Assembly: GCF_000264905.1 (NCBI RefSeq)
Contig: NW_006763144.1
Span: forward strand, 1,606,146-1,670,145
Length of the DNA: 64,000 bases
Source of the DNA: Stereum hirsutum FP-91666 SS1
Lineage: Eukaryota; Basidiomycota; Agaricomycetes; Russulales; Stereaceae
Direction: 5' to 3'
Shown here: in pieces, positions 58,544 to 64,000 of the stretch
Numbering within the stretch: the first letter of the stretch is position 1
How the letters are laid out: every line of letters starts with the position of its first letter
Notes under the pieces: model-generated
What the model was told of the DNA's origin: nothing
Database searches by the model: none
Seen by the model: only the letters and a program-made list of their open reading frames with translations
Program-made: the position numbers and the translations under genes

Positions 58544-61500
58544 ATGTCTAAACTTCTTCTTGTGAAGAAAGGATGCCAGCATTGGAGAGTCATAGACGAG
58601 TCCCTTTGTCCTCCAGCTGGTGTGGTACATGATATCTCGATGTATCCGAGATATTATACTCCATTATGGTTTCCCGACCTCTTCCCTGAGGTATTTTCCG
58701 ATACATCACTTTTTTGCCGATGGCTCGAGATCGAATTCAGCTCCGAATACCCTGGTTGGTTAGTGGAGGCTGGAATCGATGAAGTCATTGTACGTTCGTT
58801 GACCGGTTTATGTTCTCCATTTAGTGTTTCATTTTCAGAGATTGCTTCTTCTTCTTTTTATCCGGAGAGGACAGTGAGATTGATGATACGTAACTCAGAA
58901 TCAAGGGCTTGTTTTTCTCGTCGTGATCTGAATCCGGAGTGGCTTTGCTTTAGTGAAGAGCATTGGTTCGCGTCTTTACAAGCTGTAACAATTAAAGAGC
59001 TCAAGAGAGTTACCGCCGAACTGGGCTACACTCGGACAAGTCGCCGAGGGAGGTCAGAGCTTATTCGTGACATTATACGTAGTGCAAGGAGTCTCGCAGA
59101 TACTGTGTTTTCCACGTCGGATGAGAACATGCGAGTCAGCTGTTTGATGTTGTCAAGACCTGCAGATGAAGAAACGGTATGCAGGGATATACTGTACTCT
59201 AGGTGCACCATGATACAATTTCTTTTCATGCGAGCGTTTGGTGCTGATGTCTCGGACAGATTGCGAGTACCGCCACGCACTATTTATTCACCAGAGGTGT
59301 CTTCCTCCGAAAGGGTTGAGCTACTGTCGGAACTTTTTGGTGATGTCTCTTTCTCGAGTCAAGTGTCAGTAGTAAAGAAGTTGGGTAGAAGCACACTGTC
59401 GACTTGCCTCCGACGTATACATCCCAGTAAACTACCGCTCAGAACGCCTACCGATTCTCATTTGGAGAACACGGAGGCCATTGTACGTAGTCTTCGTGAT
59501 ACTTGTTGCGAGTACAGTATTCTTTCCAATACAGATATACATGACTTGTTGTTGTGCTGGGATCCTAAGTTCAGGTTTGACGGTTTTCAGTCGAGAATTG
59601 AATGCATTAAGATGCTTCTCTCCTGTGAGTATGGTGTATCTGTTTTACAGAGTCTACTTCTCATTGGCCATGCACGAGTGCCAGTTCGGCCAAGGATAGA
59701 TGAAGCTATGGTCGAATTTAGTGATGGCCAAGATGGTATTGAAACTTTGTCATCAGATTGGCCGGAGAAGGTTGATAAGGAAACAATACACGCATGCCTG
59801 AGGCAATACGTTCGTGGCATGAAATGGGAACAACCGCCTGTATGTGCTGTCTGTGCTCGTATGAGTGATTCTTTGAAGTATTCTAGGCTTTGCTCTGTCG
59901 CAGAGGAGTTCCTGGAATTGCGCATGGACTTGCTCAAAGTGGAGGACTCCAACATGACTCGTATTATAGAAGAAAGTGGTGACAGTGTGTTCTGGGATTT
60001 TCCTGCCTTGTCTGGTTTGATGCTGGATCATCGTGGCGTTCATAGAAATATGGACCCGGGTACGTTTGATTTGGACGTCTGCGATGAGTGCAGAAGGTCT
60101 CTGTTAAATGGTTCAATTCCGCGTTTGTCCTTACGGAACTGTTTGTATAGGGGACGACTTCCTGAAGAATTCAGAGATCTCACTTGGGTTGAGGAGATGG
60201 TATGTGCGAAGTATCTATCTACGGCAATAGTGACCCGTTTAGTAATGGGTCATGGCGAGTTCAAGGCTCGGAAGCTGCGAGGAAATACTTGTGCCCATGA
60301 GATGAACATCGTTGAAACAGCAAAGGCACTTCCACGGGCCCCAGTCGACGTTAACGGGATGCTCTCGGTGGTGTTTTTAGGTCCAGAGAATATTAGTGAA
60401 GGCAGACTACAGGAGATATTCTATGTCAGACGTGACAAAGTTTGGAAGTTTTTAATGTGGTTGAAAGACCATAATGAACTGTATGCTGATATTGCCATAG
60501 ATGAGGACAATGTGAAACAATATCCTGAGTCTGGTACTCTCCCTGGATTGATCGACAGGGTTGTGCACTGTGAAACAAGTGCAGAACAGAGCAAGATTAT
60601 ATACGAGGAAGAGACAGCTGGATTGTCTGAACATGCGTCGTCGCTGATATTTGATCAAGGATCTGACGTACATAAAAACGATACTTTCCTTGAGAAGACG
60701 GGTGTGTCAGACGCAGAGATTCAGTCATTACCCGGTCGTGTATCCGTAGCATCTGCTATGAGGAATCTTATTCCTCGTGATGGTAAGACACGCCCTGGAA
60801 TGGTATTGAGGCATGGATCACTTGCGTTACCGGAGTACAATAATCCTAATCTTTTCCCGGGAATGTACCCGACGTTGTTCCCGTATGGTATTGGAGGATT
60901 CGAAGTCGCTGGTCGCCCTAAAAAAGTAGGGTTTGCGAGTCAAGCTCATTATTATCTTGACCTCGCCGACCGTGAGTTTAGGTATCATTATTCCTTTATG
61001 TTCGTAGCACTGAACATCATTCAGAGACGTACTGGTCATTTATACACGTCTTTTACGGTGAGCCGAGCGAACTTTGAGGAAGTTGCCAACACCTTCAATG
61101 GATTATCATCGGGTACCATTCAAAAGCTCGCAGACGTTATAGAAAAGGAAGGAAGACCGAAGAGTTTAACCGATCAGGAGCGAGCCGCATTGTTGATGCT
61201 GCGATACGTTAACACCATTGCTACCAAGGTTCCGGGCTCAGCAGCCTCGAAGACATTGTGCAGAAACGAAATTCGGAGCTACGTCGCAATGATGGGGGTG
61301 CCTCAAATATTTTTGACAGTAAACCCGTCGCCTCAGCATCATCCTTTGTTCATGATGATGTGTGGAGACCAGACGGTGAACCTAAATGAACGTTATCCTG
61401 TACTCGCTTGCGGTCCAGAGAGAGCAAGGTGTCTTGCGGAAGACCCTGTCGCGGCTTGTGACTTTTTTGAAAAATCCATACGCTGTCTCTTCGAACATTT

Positions 61501-64000
61501 ATTCGGATGGGACTTTGCCAAAGGACGTTCTAAAAGACGAGGCGGAATTCTAGGACATTTGAAGGGATTTTATGGATCAACTGAGTACACGGAGAGAGGG
61601 GTCCTTCATGGTCACTTCCTACTTTGGTTCGAGGGTGGTCTAAATCCCTCCGACGTACATACGAAAATGAAGACCGACGATTCCTTCAAAGACAGGTTTT
61701 TTTCGTTTTTTGAGGATATCATTAAACACGACTTACCTGAAGTAGATGTGCCGCCGGGATTTAAGGTACACAGTTATAGGCCTGCGACAGAGTTGCCTCT
61801 TGCTCCTTTGCCTGCATTAGCTGCAGGGGAAAGTAGATCTCAAGAAACTATAGATCGATGGGAAGACAACTTCGCGACGGAGGTCAAGCTTTGTGGTGAA
61901 GCTCTGCAAAGACACTATTGTCGAGCTGTCTGTCATAAGTATGGCAATCTGGAAAGATGTCGGTTTCGCTTTCCTCATGATATCGTGGATGTTTCGCACT
62001 TTGAAGTCGAAACGAACTCAGTGCAACTAGCTTGTAAAGATGCAACCGTGAATTACTATAACCCATACATGCTAGTGTATTGTCGCCACAATCATGACAT
62101 TCGATGTATTATGTCAGGGAGGTCGGCGAAAGCAGCAATGTTTTATATCACGGACTATATAACAAAAATGAGTCTTCGTACCAGTCAGATGCTGTCTTTG
62201 ATGTGCCAAGCGGTTATGACGTCGCCAAAGAAGGACGATGCGACAGAATTGGAGAATGCGAAGACACTATTGCATAAATGTCTATCGCAGTTCAGTAAAA
62301 AGCAGCAGATACATGGGCAGCAGGCTGCCCGCTATCTCAGAGGGAAAGGTGACGCGATATCCTCTCATCGAACAATTCCTGTGATGTCCAATCTAGCTTT
62401 TTCATATGTGAGAAGCAAATATGCGAAGAGGCTGAATGCGGACACTAAACACGGTGATTTGACTGACGAAAGCTCGGTATATTCAGACGATGTAGACGAC
62501 GAATTGAATGAGTGCGGTGAGCCCGTGAATCCTGGCGTCCATGCACCACTGGACAAGCAGGTCGGCGAAGATGTTGTACCTCTCATTGATGAGAGTAAGA
62601 AAACAGTCAGACCTGACACTACAGATGACATTTGTGAGCAAATGAAAGTGAAGCTCACGGTGTCGGAGAGTGGATCTATAGTGAACGCTACTCAGCTTCA
62701 TGATTATTTGTATCGGGATGATGCGTTGCATGACCTTTGTTTTATGGATTTTGTGTGTTACTTCAAAATTGAAAAGAAAATTGAACGTAGTGGGAAAGGG
62801 CGTAAGACTAGCAAACAGCGCTTCGCATTGAAATCTGCACATCCGCTCTCCTCGTCCCACATGATCGCGGAGCGTTTTGTTCCCGGTGATGATTCTTCGA
62901 TGAAAATATATTCCATCCCAAGGATCGTTGGTATGAGCATACCAAGATCGTCTCATAATGAGACGTACTGGCTCTTCCTTCTATGCCACTTTGTACCGTT
63001 CAGTGACACTTTTGAACCACTTGGGGCTGATGATAATGTCGCAGACTTTATGAAGCGATATGTTTTTAAACCTCCTCATCGATCACTTGTGCAAAATTGG
63101 GAGGTAATCTACGAGTGTGAGGACGCTCGTGATGCGGATAGACTTGCATCACAGGAGCGAAGTATGCAAGAGTCACGCAGGTTGCGAGATGGTCTTGTCG
63201 GAAGTACGCATGACGAAGACGATGACGGTGGCATCGAGTTAACAGAGGACCCACGAAACTCAAACGTGGGAAAGGATTTGCACATATTGGATGTTGTCAG
63301 GAACCTTCGTTATGCGCGGTATCTGGACGCTTCCCAGGATTTGACACGGGATGATGTAGATGTTGACACGTATGGGGATGAACCTGTGCCCAGTAATTCT
63401 CTTAGTGACCGCTTGGCGACATGGGATAGTGAAATCAAGTCACAACAAGGCCTGTTGGCGTCGGCAAGGGAGAACATCTTACACCATGACCAACAAGGAC
63501 TGCAGGACTTCGGGTCCACAGAAATCGTAAAGGACATCTTAAGTGAAGTAGCTGTGGATGATTCTGAAAAGGAATCGCAGACGGTCTGCGAGGAAATGTC
63601 GGGATTTGATACAGGTCCTGTAGCGTTCTTGAATCCGTCGAGCAAGAGTGATCCATTGAAGGGACCTGTCGAGATGATAGAAGTGATCAGTAGAACTCAT
63701 AACCTGAATGAGAAGCAGTCAGTAGCTTTCACTATAGCGGCTCGGGCTTGGTTCAAAGTGCATGAGAGACGGCATACTGCGGACAGTGACGGAATTGACG
63801 ACGAGTCCGAGAAAATCGAACCTCTGCGGCTTCTTATGACGGGACCTGGCGGGACGGGCAAAAGTCATTCGATAAGGGCTCTTCGAGAATTTATGGAGTA
63901 TTATGGTAGTGGCCACCGCTTACGATTACTAGCCCCAACCGGCTCCGCTGCATCCTTGATAGATGGCATGACGTGTCATAAAGGACTAGCATTGAAGGTC
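58544..64000 (+). mobile_element. Helitron RepHel protein ORF, open at window end
   Basis: A single intronless frame runs 1819 codons from ATG 58544 to the last base with no stop. Order of parts: a SAP-like segment (about residues 148-190, LKRVTAELGYTRTSRRGRSE); a Cys-pair region and DUF6570-like block (about residues 435-640, CAVCARM and CDECRRSLLNG); the Helitron helicase-like/Rep N-terminal domain with FLTVNPSPQHHP (about residues 830-1210). That domain carries the HUH pair H1022/H1024 in GVLHGHFLLWF and the two catalytic tyrosines Y1201/Y1205 in FYITDYITK. Last is the start of a Pif1-type SF1 helicase with Walker A GPGGTGKS (residues 1767-1774). This is the rolling-circle transposase of an autonomous Helitron. 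The remaining helicase motifs and the 3' hairpin terminus lie beyond the window. All key residues visible are intact, suggesting a recently active copy. Confidence 0.95.

Noticed and set aside
58306..58593. 95-codon minus-strand ORF at the start of the Helitron
   Set aside because: No domain; overlaps the start of the long RepHel frame on the other strand.
1..64000. CRISPR array, bacterial operon or prophage
   Set aside because: Spliceosomal introns throughout and eukaryotic gene content; no spaced direct repeats of CRISPR type.

Overview
This window is nuclear DNA of a filamentous fungus, most likely a basidiomycete of the Agaricomycotina. The evidence is dense multi-exon genes with GT-AG introns of about 48-60 bp and fungal-type versions of eIF3c (NIP1), eIF2B gamma (GCD1), APS kinase (MET14), a Rho2-type GTPase, Mgs1/WRNIP1 and a TRP/Flc channel. 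In the right half there is a lineage-specific F-box family and a Helitron. Most exon models were built by hand; for those, summed exon lengths are divisible by three, which supports the splice choices but does not prove them.

Layout. 1-4954 is gene-poor and repeat-rich: two small terminal-inverted-repeat elements, three tRNA-like SINE heads (two inverted relative to each other) and palindromic clusters. 4955-35231 is an ordinary housekeeping block of eleven genes: CLIP-170-like microtubule tip protein, OM14-like outer mitochondrial membrane protein, NIP1, GCD1 (-), GCK-type Ste20 kinase, MET14 (-), Rho2-like GTPase (-), pyroglutamyl-peptidase-like protein (-), Mgs1 (-), Flc/Pkd2-like channel, and a membrane-anchored amidohydrolase (-). 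Nothing suggests these act together in one pathway.

35232-37933 is a boundary zone. It has an assembly gap (run of N, 36007-36201), an exact 500-bp direct repeat on either side (35507-36006 and 36654-37153), telomere-like words and a broken gene fragment. From 37934 to the end the window is accessory in character: five paralogous plus-strand F-box genes sharing an intron position and a C-terminal LNPxP-type motif, one divergent minus-strand F-box-like gene, a DUF6697-like gene, a small coiled-coil gene and a RING-finger gene. The window ends inside an intronless Helitron RepHel ORF (58544 to at least 64000, 1819 codons without a stop) with intact HUH, two-tyrosine and helicase Walker A motifs.

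Best leads: the near-intact Helitron next to a ubiquitin-ligase-like gene cluster; replacement of the catalytic cysteine by serine in the pyroglutamyl-peptidase homologue; a 7-nt micro-exon encoding part of the Rho effector loop; a predicted GC-AG intron splitting the Mgs1 zinc finger; and an OM14 protein made by internal duplication that copied the intron position as well.
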